A DNA stretch of 64,000 nt from Ochromonas danica (GCA_015146655.1 VKHL01000132.1:1-64000), one strand, 5' to 3'; positions 22,954 through 37,300 are shown, numbered from the stretch's first letter. The notes: a model not told the origin generated them from the sequence alone. A program made the numbers and translations.

Positions 22954-24057
22954 TTAACTTCTATCTGCAGGGATTTCTTCAGCCTGCGAGAGGACAGCTG
23001 GCACAAGAATAAGATAGAGCACAATCAATCCTGCGTGACAATTAAAAAAGGAATCAGATCAAACCACGTGAAAGGCTATCATACAAGAAGAGTGATGTTA
23101 ACTCACCTAAGACAAGGTAATGTACAGTCTGGCTTGGACTGGTTTTAGGAAAGCCCAAATCTACTGGACGCTCTAATTGCCGCACGGCATCCGTAAGGCG
23201 TGCACCAGAATCCCACAGAAGAGCAAGTGGGACAACAACCCACAAGCCATTCATAAAGACCAGGTAAATCCAGAGCAACGAGAAAGTGGAACCATCAAGG
23301 TTGGGACTGCCTTCCAACCACTCAGGAGCAAAGGTCATCCAACCACCATAGAGTTCCGCAACACAGATTACTATCTGTAAAATATGTCTCCAAGGAGTTC
23401 TAAGAAATTCAAAATGTCATACAAGCAATGTGATGATATTTATCAACAGATGTATAGTGTGAGTACAGTTAGTAGAGATACAGTATAATCAAAAGTAAAG
23501 CTTATTCGATAAAATGCTCAATACATGATGAATCATTATCTTCTCAGTAGGAAACAAGTAATAAATACTAGTATAGAGGTACTAACCTGTAGACTATGCC
23601 ATAGAGCATAAACAAACATAATACCCCAACTAGAACTGTCAATATTTCAATAGATATCACATTAGCATCACGTATCGCCCAACGAGCATCAGCACGGGCA
23701 TATTCACGCCAGATTTTGCCCATAGCAGTATCAGAACGGCGCGCAGTGTCCCCCAAGGCCAAGCAGACATAGCCCAGCTCAATGGTCAGGTGAGTAAAAG
23801 CATCTATAGAAAACCATAAAAGAGAAACTTTCTCAGCTATGGTATATCCTCTGGTTATCTTCTTCTCTTCCATTTGGGTGTAGACTATTTGCTTTTTGTG
23901 GCGAAAGAAATAGATTGATTTGAACCAATCAATAAATGAATTACACTATTATAGCGTAAATACATTCAATTTAACCAAACACATTCCAAACGCATGTTGA
24001 CACGCCCAAACATAAAGCAAATGTGTAAAGTGCCGAAATATACAAGGTGATGTCCAT
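22954..24057 (-). CDS. EBP-type sterol delta8-delta7 isomerase
   Basis: Four exons: 24057..23976, 23884..23587, 23399..23107 and 23030..22954, giving 249 residues (human EBP has 230). All introns are GT-AG (91, 187 and 76 bp) and the phases fit. Exon 1 supplies the first membrane helix (MDITLYISALYTFALCLGVS). Exon 2 has HLTIEL and WREYARADARW, matching EBP HLVIEG and WKEYAKGDSRY. His59, Glu63 and Glu107 correspond to the catalytic/substrate residues His76, Glu80 and Glu122 of human EBP. The junction with exon 3 gives RTPWRHILQIVICVAELYGG, close to HPLRFILQLVVSVGQIYGD. Then YLVFMNGLWVVVPLALLWD matches EBP [20 protein letters not shown]. The last exon adds a final hydrophobic segment. The enzyme moves the C8 double bond during sterol synthesis in the ER. 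The next gene upstream ends only 78 bp away. Confidence 0.85.
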
Positions 24058-24135
24058 CTGACAATTGGATGTTGAAGTATTAATCAGCGAAGCAACGTAA
24101 TCTGACTTAAACTACACACTTTCCAATAAACATAC

Positions 24136-27100
24136 CTACATTACAGGATACGACACTTCATCAGGGTGATGTGGGCGATGGGCAGACTGATCCTCGTTCT
24201 TGTCCTTGTTATTTCTCCGTGGGTGTCCTCGTTGCTTCGGTCTTGGTGATTTCAATTGAGTTTCTACAACAGTCGATTGGTCGTTTTGTTGAGTATGTTG
24301 TGATTTGGGAGCTTTAATCTTCCGTGATGGGACCGAGGATTGACCCATACGAGGCGAAAGTTGCAACGTTGCTTGTTGCTCACTCAGGTGTGAGGATGGT
24401 GGGTGCGGTGGATGAACTTGATGTTGAGCTGGAGGAAGGGCAGGAGAACCACCAGCTTGGTTTGAGTTCAGTTTTTGAGGCTGTGGTTGTGGCTTGTTCC
24501 TTGTAGAGCGATTATTGCGCTTGGAAGTTTCTTTGCGCTGTTTCTGCTCTTGTGGCTCCTGTGACTGAGCGTTCGAGGGAAGAGAATCAATTCCAGAAGG
24601 CTGAGGCTGAGTCGGAGTTGGAGGTTGGGATTGCCGCTGTGGCTGCGGCTTTCTCTTCTTTGCAGAGCTCTCATTCTGCTTCTCAGCCTGGAGAGCCTGT
24701 TGAGCTCGCGATGGTGGATCTGGGAGAGCAATTTGCTGAGCATCAGAAGAAGGAAAAACAGCCAGAGTAGTTTGAGGTTGCGACTGCCGCTGTAACTTGC
24801 TCTTTTTTGAAGATCTTGGGGCTGGTTTCGAGGTTTGAACACCCAGTTGTTGCGAAGTTGAAGGTTGAGCATCCGAGGAAAGATGGTCGATTTCAGAAGG
24901 TTGAGTTTGAGTTTGAGTTTGAAGTTGGGAATGCAGTAGGGGCTCCGTCTTCTTCTTCTTTGCAGATCTCTGATTCTGCTTTTCAGCCTCCTGGCGAGCT
25001 TGCTGACCGTGCGATGACAGAACCCGCTGAGAAGGATATTGAGCATCAAAAAGAGATGGGTCAACTCGAGCAGTTTCGGGTTGGGATTGAGGCGGCTGTG
25101 GCTTGTTCTTCTTCACAGATCTTGGTGCTTGTTTCGGGGTTTGAACAGTCAGTTGTTGCGAAGTTGAAGACTTGGAAGGGGTTGTTGGTTGAATTGAATG
25201 GTTGGGTTTTGACTCAGCGCGAGAAGGGGTCAGTTGCAGATTAACATCTGACTGATTTAAAAACTGCTGGCTTGAAAAGCCCCGGTTGCCGACTTCGACG
25301 TCGATCCAACGAGGTTTCATATGTACAATATGTCGCATGGAAGGATCTTTTATATCTTGGTCACGACCAGCAATAAGTTTAGTCAAAAGGGAACAAACTG
25401 ATTGAAGATGACCATTCCTTCGACAAATTTTGCACTTAGCGAATGGGCAAAACTCCTTGACATGACCAACATGATCACAACTGCCGCATACACAAAACCC
25501 TCCTTCTGGAAGGCTCAAATTCACTTCGCAAACACAACTCCATGCCTCTGACATGCGCGTACACCCTTCAATAGCTAAGATAGTCATACCCCGATGAATC
25601 TCTCCAATAAAGTAATTCTGATGGAAAAAACTATCAACCACCTTTCCCAAATCTCTTTTATCAAAACAATCTTCAATTTTGATGCACCAAGGGCGTGGAC
25701 GCGTGCTCCGCTTTCTAGTGAGCGCTGCTATAATAACATGTTCTGCTTCGTTTTCGCCTTCATCACTACTCGCATTCGAAGAATCATTATCATCGTCTTC
25801 GATATTATTGTCTTCGGCGTCGCTATGAACAGTATCATGACTTCCAATATGAGCGGATGATGGAGCAGTACCGTCAAGGAGGGAGATTGTCCCCGTTAGA
25901 TAACTGAAGTTTTGCTCATCCTCACAGCCAAAGTATGTAAAGAAATGAAGTAGCAATTCACCAGCCGTCACATTATCGGACGATTGGTCCAAGCTAGTTT
26001 GTTGCAGATGGAACATCTCATGACCCTCAGTGTGAAAAGCGATCTCTTCGGAGGCCCGCTTCAATCGTTCTACCGCGTAATGTGTGAGTGAAAATTCTGG
26101 TAAGCGAAAAGCGAAATGACACTTAGCAGCATACAAAGCCAGAAGACACCACGAGAACGAACTCAGTAGGCCGCTTTTCGCATTGTTGATATAACGTCTA
26201 CTTGCCCATTGTTTAACTGCCAATAACAGTTTATAGAGACGAGCATCGGCTTCACCATAGGCTTTCAACAATAAGGTATTTTGACATCCCAACTCATTCC
26301 CAACACAAAGATCAATCTGTACAGCAGAAACCATAACAATGCCAATTGGCTCAAATGTATAATGGTAGGCCTAATACGTTTCACTTACCTCCACTCCCGT
26401 TGCCACATGCTTGAAAGTAATAATAGGAATTCGAGACCAGAAAATAACGTCCATGAATTGAAAATGTCGGGACCCCCGCAGCTCACGTCTAATGTCCTTG
26501 AGAACTGAAGTTGTTTTCATGCATCGGTAATTAGGAATCACCCCTTTGCTTCTATTATCCATAAACACAGGCACTACAGCAGATCTATCGCCATAACCTT
26601 CTGAAAAGGTCAAGCAAACATCCAAATCACTTCCTAAGTCCCCTAATGCTGAGATGCGGGATCCGAATGGATGGATGTGAGGGATGATCCCTGCATTTCT
26701 CCATATTCCATCTAACACATGTCTTAAATCAGACAAAATTCTATCATTTTGCAAAGAAATTGTAGCATTTATTTCTAATTGTCGAGCATGAAGACTGTCA
26801 AGTGACATATTTAATTGACTGAGAGCAAGTGGACAGTTCGTCGGAAGGGTAAGAAGCTGCTTGCAAAGCATTTGCTCGTGATCTTTCCAGCATTCTTGAC
26901 ATCTCATCAGATTTCTCAGCATTTCTGCGATAGTTGATAGGATGTTGGAACCTTCATTAGGAAGTGGCTGAGAGTTCTTCTCTAATCTTTGCTGAATTGA
27001 GTTGAGAGCATTAATCCCCAATGGCACGATGCTTCCCGTCAAACAGAGGTAAAGGTCGTGTCTTTTATTATAGAAGTCGGGGTTATTGGGAGAAGAAAAA

Positions 27101-27519
27101 TCCAGAATAATTTCATAAATCACTTGACAACAAGACTCAAACAAGGCCAAGGCGCTGGTATTAACACAACGAAAAGTGTTTAACAAAAGAGCGACGAGAT
27201 TCAAGAGCTCACATAAATCATCATCAATATCTAACCCGTTAGTAGGGCATGATGATGGTTTTAAAGTTGAAATTGATTCAATTATTCGATTTGCACATTT
27301 TTCCAGTCTAATCGCAGTTTTCTTGCCAATATGGAAATTGGTGCAAAGACAACTGCCATTGTGCGCAGGCGAATCATTCTTCACCGATAAGATGCATCCA
27401 TTAGTTTGTATTAGTCCTTGCTGGCGTTGTAGTTTTTTTGGGTTTCTTGTTTGCTGTTTAATGGGGAGATTGGTCAAGACCAAATTCGCCAAGTTTTCAA
27501 TCTTTGCTATCATAACCAT
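24136..27519 (-). CDS. Non-canonical poly(A)/terminal uridylyl transferase with two CCHC zinc knuckles
   Basis: Two exons: 27519..26389 and 26316..24136, giving 1103 residues. The 72-bp intron (26317-26388, GTAAGT...CAG) joins ATGVE to IDLCVGNELGCQNT. The DNA-polymerase-beta-type nucleotidyltransferase signature is PFGSRISALGDLGSDLDVCL, with Asp298 and Asp300. The third catalytic acid, Asp379, sits just after the intron, where Cid1/TUTase/PAPD proteins carry it. The central PAP-associated helices follow. Two zinc knuckles of form C-x2-C-x4-H-x4-C (CGSCDHVGHVKEFC and CKICRRNGHLQSVC) come next. The tail of ~380 residues is Gln/Ser/Pro/Lys-rich with a roughly twice-repeated block. The family adds U or A to RNA 3' ends; the zinc knuckles suggest RNA binding. 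The N-terminal ~260 residues are helical and unrecognised. Confidence 0.85.
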
Positions 27520-28380
27520 TCTTCCACTTTGAGAGTACTTATCCAGGTTATATTAAGAGGCCAAATTTTAGACACGATAAACTAACTGACTTGAACCGGA
27601 ATACTATGAAATAAAAATGGAATACCGATGATATTGTGAACAAGCGCATGGCTGAAAGCGCTTGCTTTGGGAGAGGATGGGCCAATTCCATGGATAGCAT
27701 GAAATTCCATGGAATATCTACGACGACCACGGAATAGTCTCAATTAGAGATGAAAAGAAATTAAACAGAACTAGCCTATTTAATTAAATAAATCAAAAGA
27801 GAAGGGATAATGAAATATTTGCTAATTAAGGATTAATGATTAATTATGGAATAATTAAGGTATTATTCATTAAGTGATAAATTCATTACTGCGCTTGGCA
27901 AGTTAGCAATAGCCATCCGAAGCGTGAAGGATGGACTGCCACATATAGATATAACCAAAGACGAGAAGACAGAATATCTCTGAAAGGCTATGCCGTCTAA
28001 TAAAGGTGTTCCTCTGAGGTCGCCCAAACCGTCATGTTTTTTATATTCCATTAATTCGTAATCGTTTGTCTCCTCATTTATATTTCATTTAAAAAGTAAA
28101 TTATTAGTCTTTGAACAGAACAATTAATGTCTACAAAATGCGTTGAAGAAAGGATCGGTTCTCTCACAATTTCTGACAAGTTAAAGCCAACGTCAACCTC
28201 AGTGCCAGAGTGTGGCAGTCTGGAAGAGTGCCAGGCTCGGACTGCCCCGGATGAAACTCATCTCACAAACAAATCCAAACACTATCTGACAAAGACCCTC
28301 TCTGCCTTCTTTTTATTGCCTTAATTTATTAGATTTGTTTTCCATTTTCTTTATCTGTTAATTTTTTTCTGTAGTAGAAA
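27520..28380. promoter_or_regulatory. Divergent spacer between transferase and RNF213-like genes
   Basis: About 860 bp between divergent start codons, very AT-rich around 27770-27890. Two small open frames begin with ATG: 28051..27863 (-, 62 codons) and 28127..28324 (+, 65 codons). Neither resembles a known protein. A pyrimidine run ending TTTTTTTCTGTAG just before the RNF213-like ATG looks like a splice acceptor, so a 5' leader intron is possible, but I could not find a convincing matching donor. Confidence 0.45.
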
Positions 28381-31300
28381 ATGTCGGAAGGGAAAAGATT
28401 CACTTTCGCCAGCATGTTGCGGGGAAGCTCATTCGATGAAGAAGCCTTTAAGAACATCGTTCTCGATAGCAAGTTCCTAATACCGAATGGCGATGAAGCT
28501 GTCCATAGAGCTTTGAGATATCTCCATCAAATAGACAAGTCATATAAAGTTCGTGCATCACGCGTTCTCTTCAAGAGGATGGAAGACAAAGCTCAAGCGA
28601 CAAGCTTGCCCATTATTTGCAAATGCTTCATGAGAAATACTTTTGCTGTCGCCCCATTAGCCAATGACTCTGATACTTCTCTGTTGAATTGCTACGAGAG
28701 TTTGTGTTCTCGATTGTTTTCGTTTGACCTGCAGGAAGTGGCGAGCAATTTACTCGCTGTTACTGAGAATCAAATTATTGCTGGAGCGACTGTTCAGGCT
28801 CTAGCTCTCATGGTTCAAAGTGAGAATCCATTTTGGTCTCAATACCGAAAGCAACCTGAAAATCTGGCCTCTTCGTTGGATAGAATTATTCTACTGGTGA
28901 TCATCGCGAGAGTCTTTGGTTACCAACAACATGCATCTTTGAGTGAACTGACCAAAGTTTGGATGCAATATCATGTCAAATCAAGGCCACATCAAGCCAA
29001 GCCCTTGAACTGTTTCGAATTATCACAGTACATATTGAAGGTGTCTTGTTCATTGGGGTTGATGAACCCTGCTGAAACAGCAGATTTCTTGTGTGCTGTG
29101 ACTGGATATTTCTATAATATTACTATTGTTAATAATCCTAGGGGTTATTATGATACAGTAATGGCTACTAATGCTGCATACAAGAAACATATTATGGACT
29201 TATTTCAGGTTCAGTTGCAACAGTTCTTGGAAGCTGAAGAATGTCGCCTTCTGCTGACCAATTATGATGCTATCCCTATGGATGCTGCTCTTTTGGTAAA
29301 GTTTGCCAATTGTATTGTGAACAAAACATTTGAAGAAGTTGATGCATCTTATGCAGTAGAAGTGCTTTGTGATTTCCTTAAATGTCGAGGTAAGTTACAA
29401 AATCGTGGATTACAAAATGCTTATGAACAAATCCTTTCCTTGCATGTAAGATGTTGGGGCAAAGTTTATCGATAATATTTTCTTTGGCCTTGTTAACAAG
29501 ATTATATCTTTTCGGGACAAGAGTATTAATGAAATGAGAGAGATGTGGAAAATCGTCTGCTCCTTGTGTTTACAGAAAGGGAACTTTTCTGACGAACGCA
29601 TTCAAGATTTTGAATCAATCTTGTTGAGAGCGTTAGCCTCGCATGGTCGCGATGTTTCCATAATTGATGGAATACCACCAAATGTTATGCTGCAGTTTTG
29701 CGAGCGTGAAGGTGTTTTTGACTCTGTGCCGTCTATGAAAGACTACTTGCTACGCTATTTCGAAGTTCTTGGTAGAACACTGTACTCCCAGTGTGCCATC
29801 CAAGAGAAAACCTTTGATAGCATCCCTTACGACTATACCATCTTGTTTAATATATATCTCAAATGTGGTGGCATTGGAAATGGAGAACAAATGATCGATC
29901 ATTTCCTCAACTCACTTGTGGCAATATTCACAGGAATATCTAGATTGGCGAGTGCTAATCGAACCAGAGTGGCCTATGAAGGGCCATCATATTGGATCAA
30001 TTGTGTCATCAAAAGTATTTCTTGGGTTGCTGCAATTCTAGCGGGAATAGAAAACGATGGGGGTTTTGCGAAAAATGATGTTGTGCTTCTTGAAGATCGA
30101 ACCAAAACAGCTTTGCGATCAAAGCTATTTCTCAACTCTACTTTCCAGCAGATCTTCAGAGACATTGGGGCCAACTCCAAGGGTTTCATAACAACATTTT
30201 CGTTGATCCTTGGGCCCATTGAGTTGGGAGGGGAAATGCCCTTCTTTTATTTATGGTTCTGTGAAGTATTAGCTGAAAGATTGGTGGAGCAAGATCTTCT
30301 TAAAGCTGCTGGCCAGAACCAAGATGAATCTTCAATTTGTGATACCATCCTAAAGCAATGTATATCAATGCTAAACGGAAGCTTAGAGAGCAGGATGTGT
30401 CATCTCAGTGTGAACTATGTTAAGTGTGCTTTTGAACATGCAACTGGCACATATTTATCACTTAATCCCTTTTCTCCTCCCTCCTCTTTGAAGGAGCTGC
30501 CATATTGCTTTGAGCAGCTCTCAAAAGTCAAGCACGAGCACAGCTTGACTTCTAATCAGAAGAAGCTTGAAGAATATGCAAAGGAAGTGGTTGAGTCTAT
30601 TGAAACGAAGAAACTATCAAGAAAAGATGTAAATGTTGCGAAGCATAATATAGGCTCAATTATTAAAATCGCTGAAGGTTTTAAGATTGAATCTGAAATC
30701 AATGCTCAAACAATGGATAAATTATCAGAAGAATTTCTCGAGTTGGATAAATCAGTTGTGGAGCTTGGAAATACCCTCACCTTCCTTTATAACCGTAAAC
30801 TGTGTGCTGCGGAGAGCTACAATGACTGGAAGGAAATGCTGACAAAATTGGCCGATCCCAGTGTTCAGCTTGTAAAAATGTCAGATGATATTTCTTTGAT
30901 TTTAACAGAGCTTGGCCTTGGAGATAATATATTGACAATTTTAAAGACCTTTTCCGGTGAAAGTGATCTATTTGGTGATCGATTTGGCACTTGCGCAAAC
31001 ATCCCTGGAACGCCTGAGGAAGTGATAAATGTTATTACAGAAAAGACCTTGACTGCCTTTCGAGACCTTGAAATGCTGGTATTTGATGGCAATGTGAGAA
31101 TAAAGGACTTTGAAGTTAACCTTTCTGGTGTAATTGCAGAGTTTCAAGGGCACGGCAGAAGACAACGCAAACTAGAGAGAGAGTTGCAAGCTGTGGCTAA
31201 CTTCTTTGTTTCAAATGCTAATCTTGGAAAGCATTGGATTGAAGGAGAAGACAGAATGGTACCTCCTCCTAATCAATTGATGGATCATCTTGAAAAGTTG

Positions 31301-34300
31301 AATTCGGCATTCACCTTGGTGAAGTACCGCGATGTGCTGATCTCCTTCAAAACTGCACTGAAAGGACTGAAAATGGATTATTTAATATCTCCTTCATTGG
31401 AAGACCTTGTTAATCAAGTGATGGATAACTTTCTGATCAGTCGAGCCCCGGATATTCTACGTGCACTGACTTCGAGTCTTGGAGGTCTCGAGCTGTTTGA
31501 TCTGAAGATCATTGGAAAGCTGGCTTCAGAAAACGAGCTTTCTGCAGGTCTATTGCTGTTATTCTTTAGGCGATACAACTCTCAAGAGTCCTTTGATACC
31601 GCTGTAGAGCATGCGCAGAATCGTTGTGCTGGTAACCCTCACGCCTCCAAAGTGTTGATGAAGTTGCATGCCATGCGTAATCTTCTTTCTCCTTTCTGGA
31701 GTTCTGCTCTTCAAGTGACTTCTCTGAAAGACATTAAGGATCACTTTAAGAAACTGGTTCTCATACACGGAAAGGAGGCCCATGAGCTCACATGTCCAAC
31801 TTTGGAAGAGCTTTCAAATCTCATTGAGAACTGGGCTGAATGTGAAATTTATTTTCGAGATGGAACTGACAGCGGAGATTCAGGCGACATTATTCGTCGA
31901 GTTGCTTTGTACCGCAAAACTGGCAAATTTGTCGCAACCTATCATGCTCATCTAGGTGGTGCTGTGCTTGCATTTGCATATGAAGGAGCTGCCCAAAAGC
32001 ATGTTGTGCTCTCTCCAGATGTTTTGCAAGAACATGTTCAATGGGCTGTACTATTAGGAGGAGGAGTCGACACAGTGAGAGAAAGTGAAGTTGTTGTTGA
32101 TGATGCTAATGATGCCCCAAAACAGGATCCATCAATGCTCCCTGCTAATGAGTCGTCGAACGTTTTAGAAGAGTTTGTTCGTGCCTTTGTTCTGGCCCAA
32201 GATATACATTCTTTGCGACTGCAATTAGAGCTTGCAGGCCACCCTGATTACCAAGCAACAGCTGATAATCGCTTTAGTCCCATTGCCGACACGTGTCTAT
32301 GTGCTCATCTGGAAGAGACAGTTCAACACCTGCTGGATGCCAAAGATCGTTGGGAGCGTGACATTGTGAAAACGTGTGGATTATGCCCCCGATTAAGCCT
32401 TCTACCTCAGCGTGCTCGTGTTCATTTTTTGATTGCTTTGAGAACGTGGCAATCTAACTATCGTGATGGTCACAACGGTACTAATGGTGATTCAACGGTC
32501 GTTGACGGCCCAGTTGTCATCTACCCTTATGTTCTGCAATCCTTTCCTGAAATATTAAGCGAGCGCTCGAAGCTATTCAATGCACTGACCAATGTGATGA
32601 ATGGCGATCAGCTGAAGAATGATTTTTGTGGAGAGCCTGACTACCTCAAGAATGCTATCGCGCTTTTAAGCATGGTAGAGAAAGCTTTGCAGGATGATGG
32701 TGTTATTTATGCCGAGGATATCAATAAGCCTGGAACGATTAGTCGTATTGATGCTTTTGGAGCCGATGAATTGCAAATGTATGTGCATCATCTGGAAGAC
32801 TTCTTAAGTACAAATAATGCCATGCCTGGCCTCCCAAGTTGTGTGCTGTGGGGACACCCTTCTGTAGAAATGGAAGCTATACAAGATTTCCTTCGCGCGG
32901 TGAGCAGTGGTCTTTGCCCTGTTGCGCATGTCATCGACGCAGACAAGATCCTTCCCCGTGTCCGCGAGGAATTACTAAGAGGGTTGCAGAACGAATTGGT
33001 GAAATGTTCGGTTGTCGTCTTGTTTGCCGACCACAATGGTGTTGATGCATTTCGCCATTATAGTTCGCAAGTCGCCAGCAAAGACCAAGTCGAAAACCTC
33101 GGTGATCGTAAGAATAGCTACTACAAATCGGCTTGGCCTTGCCGTCTTAGCCTTGTTAACGAAAAGGATAATGATACTTCTTCCTTGAAAATCCACGTTG
33201 TAGCGGGAGAGCTGGGTGGAGGGAAGTCCAGATGGATCGAAGAGGCTTCTCGTTCTTGCGGAGCAACACAACAATATCAGTTGATAGTACATGAGGGATT
33301 CCACGTCACTACTTTAATCGATCAATATAAAGTCCATCCTTTCGAGGATACAACCCTCTATATTAATGTGACTGAGTATGGTGATCTGGCCTTGTTGAAC
33401 AGGTTTCTACACAATCTTATTGTGCTGGGTCTAATATTGGATGAAAAATCGGGTCAATCCATTGCATTGCTCCCGAACTTAAAACTGAGTATATTTGTCG
33501 AATTACCCTCTTTATCTGCCAACCCGATAAATAATCAACGTATCTGGCCCCCGAGAGAGGAAGCATGGACCGCCATGCAACATCCTTATATCAGCAAGCT
33601 TTCTGCACTGGCAGTATTCGTTCCTGCTTCTAATTTTGTGTCCGTTCGTGCTTGCGATCCATTTATTGCAGATCACCAGGCTCGTTTTGTATGCTTGTGC
33701 ATGAAGCAATATTATGAACATAATGGCCAAATTGACACAAGGCTTTTACCCGATCCAGCCGAGGTAGAGACAGCCAGCATTGGAAACGAGGAGTGTGAGT
33801 CCATTCTAACCAGACTGTTGAAGGATCACAACGACGCAACAACCAAGCGCTTTATAACGTTCATGCTTCGTGTCCTTTACTCCAGATTCGCGTTTTTAGC
33901 CAGGATGCAAAGGCTCATGTTTTCCGATTCGCAGTTTGAATTTTTTGAGCGCTATCGTGGTCATTTAAATGGGATTTTCATGCTCATGATTCTTGAAGCA
34001 CTTTCTCTCGTGAAAGAGTCAAATGACGATTGTTCTATATTCTGCATATTCCCAAGTTGGTCTACTACATCAACCGACTTGGAGTTTGATAACAATGATG
34101 ATGAGGGAAATGATGAAGAATGGCTTGATTCCTTGCCAGTAGAAGCTCAACTGGAGATCTTGCTTTGTTGCAAAACAAAGACGTCCCCATACGTACAGAG
34201 TTGCATTCGAAAGTTTCCTTCAATTCATGTTCTAGAAACGCAGTCTGATGTCCCTTCCTCGAAATTGGCTGAAATCAGGGCACTGGTTGCACCTCTGTTT

Positions 34301-37300
34301 GGTATGAAGGACACAGGAATGATGTTGCGCAACCTTATGGACGCAGGTCATTTGCTGACTCCCGACTCATTGTGGAGCATATTACACTTGAATTTGAGGA
34401 AGCACATTCACGCCAACGTTATTTATGAAGGAGAAACTGGTTGTGGAAAAACGCAGAACCTCAAATTGTTGTCCCATCTTTTGAATTCTGATGCTGAGTT
34501 GTTCACAAATCTCAAGCTTCATCTTTTAGCTATCACGCAAGTTGCTGTGAAGCATCTCAGCGAAAATAATCCTTTAACTATTGGTAATGACGTTACGGAG
34601 GAAGATGTGGCTGCCTATGATAATGCTGCTAAGGAAATTTTGAGCTTCTCCACTTCTTCTGCCTCTTTCGAGAGCAGCTCTACCGAGAAGCTGCTTCAAG
34701 CAATCATTTCGTGGGTCCGACAAGGAGAACAAGGGCTCGCCAATGCATTTGGAAGAATTGTATTTGCATATTTCGCTTTCCTTTTTGGTAAGTTCCCTCT
34801 CTATCAAGAAGGATTATCTGAGGTGCAAGTGTTGTTGTTTAAGCGGTTGCAGCTTTGGCTCTCCAAAAACGATAACGAAAGGAGCATTATTCAAAAGTTG
34901 GCTATCGAGGCTTCTTATATGCCTTTTTTATTTGCTGAAGGCTCGTTATCGGAGCTTGTTTGGCCACTTTCTTTGTCATTTTGCGAAGATGAGCTCGCCG
35001 AGAATAATGGACACGAAACTAATGATAATGACGATGATTTAAAACTATTTGAAACCGAAAATGCACTGGAAGAATGCTTGGAGCAACTTGTCAAAAGAAA
35101 GCCGGCCTCTCTTTTCTATCGAATTCTTGCAGATGATGGGCTAACGGTAGAGAAATGGCGAGACTTTATTTCAAAAGTCGCCACAGCTGCCAAAAGGATA
35201 TTTGATCTTGATTCTTCGGCGACGGTCTGTATTTTTGTTGATGAAACTAACACAGCCAGAGCATTGGGCATGGTGACTGAGGTTTTCGTAACACACTCGC
35301 TGGATGGAATTGCTCTCCCGACGAATATTGTCTTTGTGGGTGCTATTAATCCATTTACTGTTGAGCGTCAGCTTGGTCCGAATATGGACTTCACTAAATA
35401 TGAATCAAATAGTCCGCATAACAAAAATGGTCCCCGCAATGACACCATTGATATACGAAAAGAAGACGATTCCGCCGATTATTTGGCCAGTGTGCCGTAT
35501 ATTGTGAAACCTCTTTCTTCAGGTTTGCACTCCTTGTTAATAAAATATCCCAATCTCCATCGTCATGGAGAAGCCATTTTCTTGAGAGACTATTTGCTAT
35601 TGCATATTTGCATTCCTGCTCCATCGGAATTTAAAGAGCAAACAAAGACTATGTGGAGTGATGGGGTTAATACTGAGGACTATTTGAATGAAGCCTTGAC
35701 CATGATATTGAGAGCTCAGGAGCTTGTTCGAACTTTTAGAATTCACCGAGTACATATGTCCATGCGAAACCTTATACGGGCAACTGACTTACTTAAGTTC
35801 TATTTGAAGTTTTCTGTGCCTTCAGTAATGTCTGCCCAAGGTGAACCTGCCAACTACGTCAATGTGTTCCTCCCTAAAGCTAGTATCAAACTATCGGGTG
35901 TGCCATACTATCGACAACGTGAAATGATTGAGCAGAGAAAAGAGCAAATGTTGCATGCTTTGATAATGGCTATTAGCATCACCTATATGCTCCAGCTACC
36001 CAATGAAGGTCATGTTGCGGTTAAAAAAGCTTCCGTGAATTTTAGAGAAGTGTTCCTTCGAGAGATTGTCGAAGGTTGGGGTAGTTGGTATCAGAGTAGC
36101 GGGGCAGCTTTTTCATCTTCCCATGTGGAGAAACGATGCAATCAATGGCATCAAGTAATGTATGGCAGCTTTGAACACATCTGGTCCTTTGCAACCATTC
36201 CTAAAGGGTTGGCAAAGACCAATGCTCTCATGGAAGCTTTCTATGCCAATATTTTAGTTGCTGAGAATAAAATGGGGCTGCTAGTTACAGGGCCACCAGG
36301 TACGCAACCGCTTTTAGAATTAGATTTTGTGTTAAGAAATTGTTTGACTAAATGTTGTGGATATTTTTCAGGTTGTGGAAAAACCTTGAGTTTCAACCTC
36401 GCATGCGAGAATCTGAGAGGACCCAGCCTAAACCACTCCATTGTTTTCCAACACCTGAGAAAAGCAGCAAAGTTTATGTATCAATGTTCTGCATCTTCGA
36501 CTGGACCTGAGCTAGCGGCCAGATTTCACGATGCTTATGTGCAGCAGGCTTATCTTGATACACAGCAACTGGGAAAACATATCTGCATTGTTGGTGTTGA
36601 TGAAGCTGGGTTGCCTCCTGAGAATAGACAGGCATTGAAGTCCGTGCATGATGTTCTCGAAGAAAGAGTGGTAGCAACTACAATGATGAGCAACACCACT
36701 TTAGATGCTGCCAAAACATCTCGTATGCTGCAATTATTGCTAAACCAAGCCAACTTGGAAGATCTGGAGCAGCTCGCATTGGGCATTTTAGTTAATGACG
36801 ATCAAAGAGTAAGTGAACATAAATTTATATTCGTTCATCTAGTGTTGTTACATTGTTGCTGCTGTTGCATGATAGTTTTCTCAACCAAAAGATGTTATTC
36901 TTCGCTGGGAAGAGCGCATCAAAGGTCTCTGTGCTGCATTTTACTCTCTGAGCCAAGTTATCTTGTATGACAATTGGTTCCATTCTCGTGATTTTATCTT
37001 CCTTTGTCGTTACCTGCGCCGAGCCATTGCAAATTCTCCTCCTGCACCTTCATTGTTCACGGCAAGCATACTTGTTGAAGGCCTTCGAAGACACTTTCAA
37101 ACTGTTAATGATGAGCAATTTCCTCAGCTGTCAACTCATTTCCTTGATCATTGTGGATTCACGGAAATCGACGATCTTCTCCTCAGTTCACGAGTACTTG
37201 ATACTCTACGTTTAGCTCTTGCTGACAAAGTCGATGAGGAAACGGATGCTACGGCGGCTCACTGCAGGTATATCTTGATTGTGGATCCCACAGATTCCGA

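Noticed and set aside
24468-25244. Several long open frames on both strands within the transferase tail
   Set aside because: By-products of repetitive Gln/Ser/Lys coding sequence; the annotated frame joins in phase to the catalytic domain.
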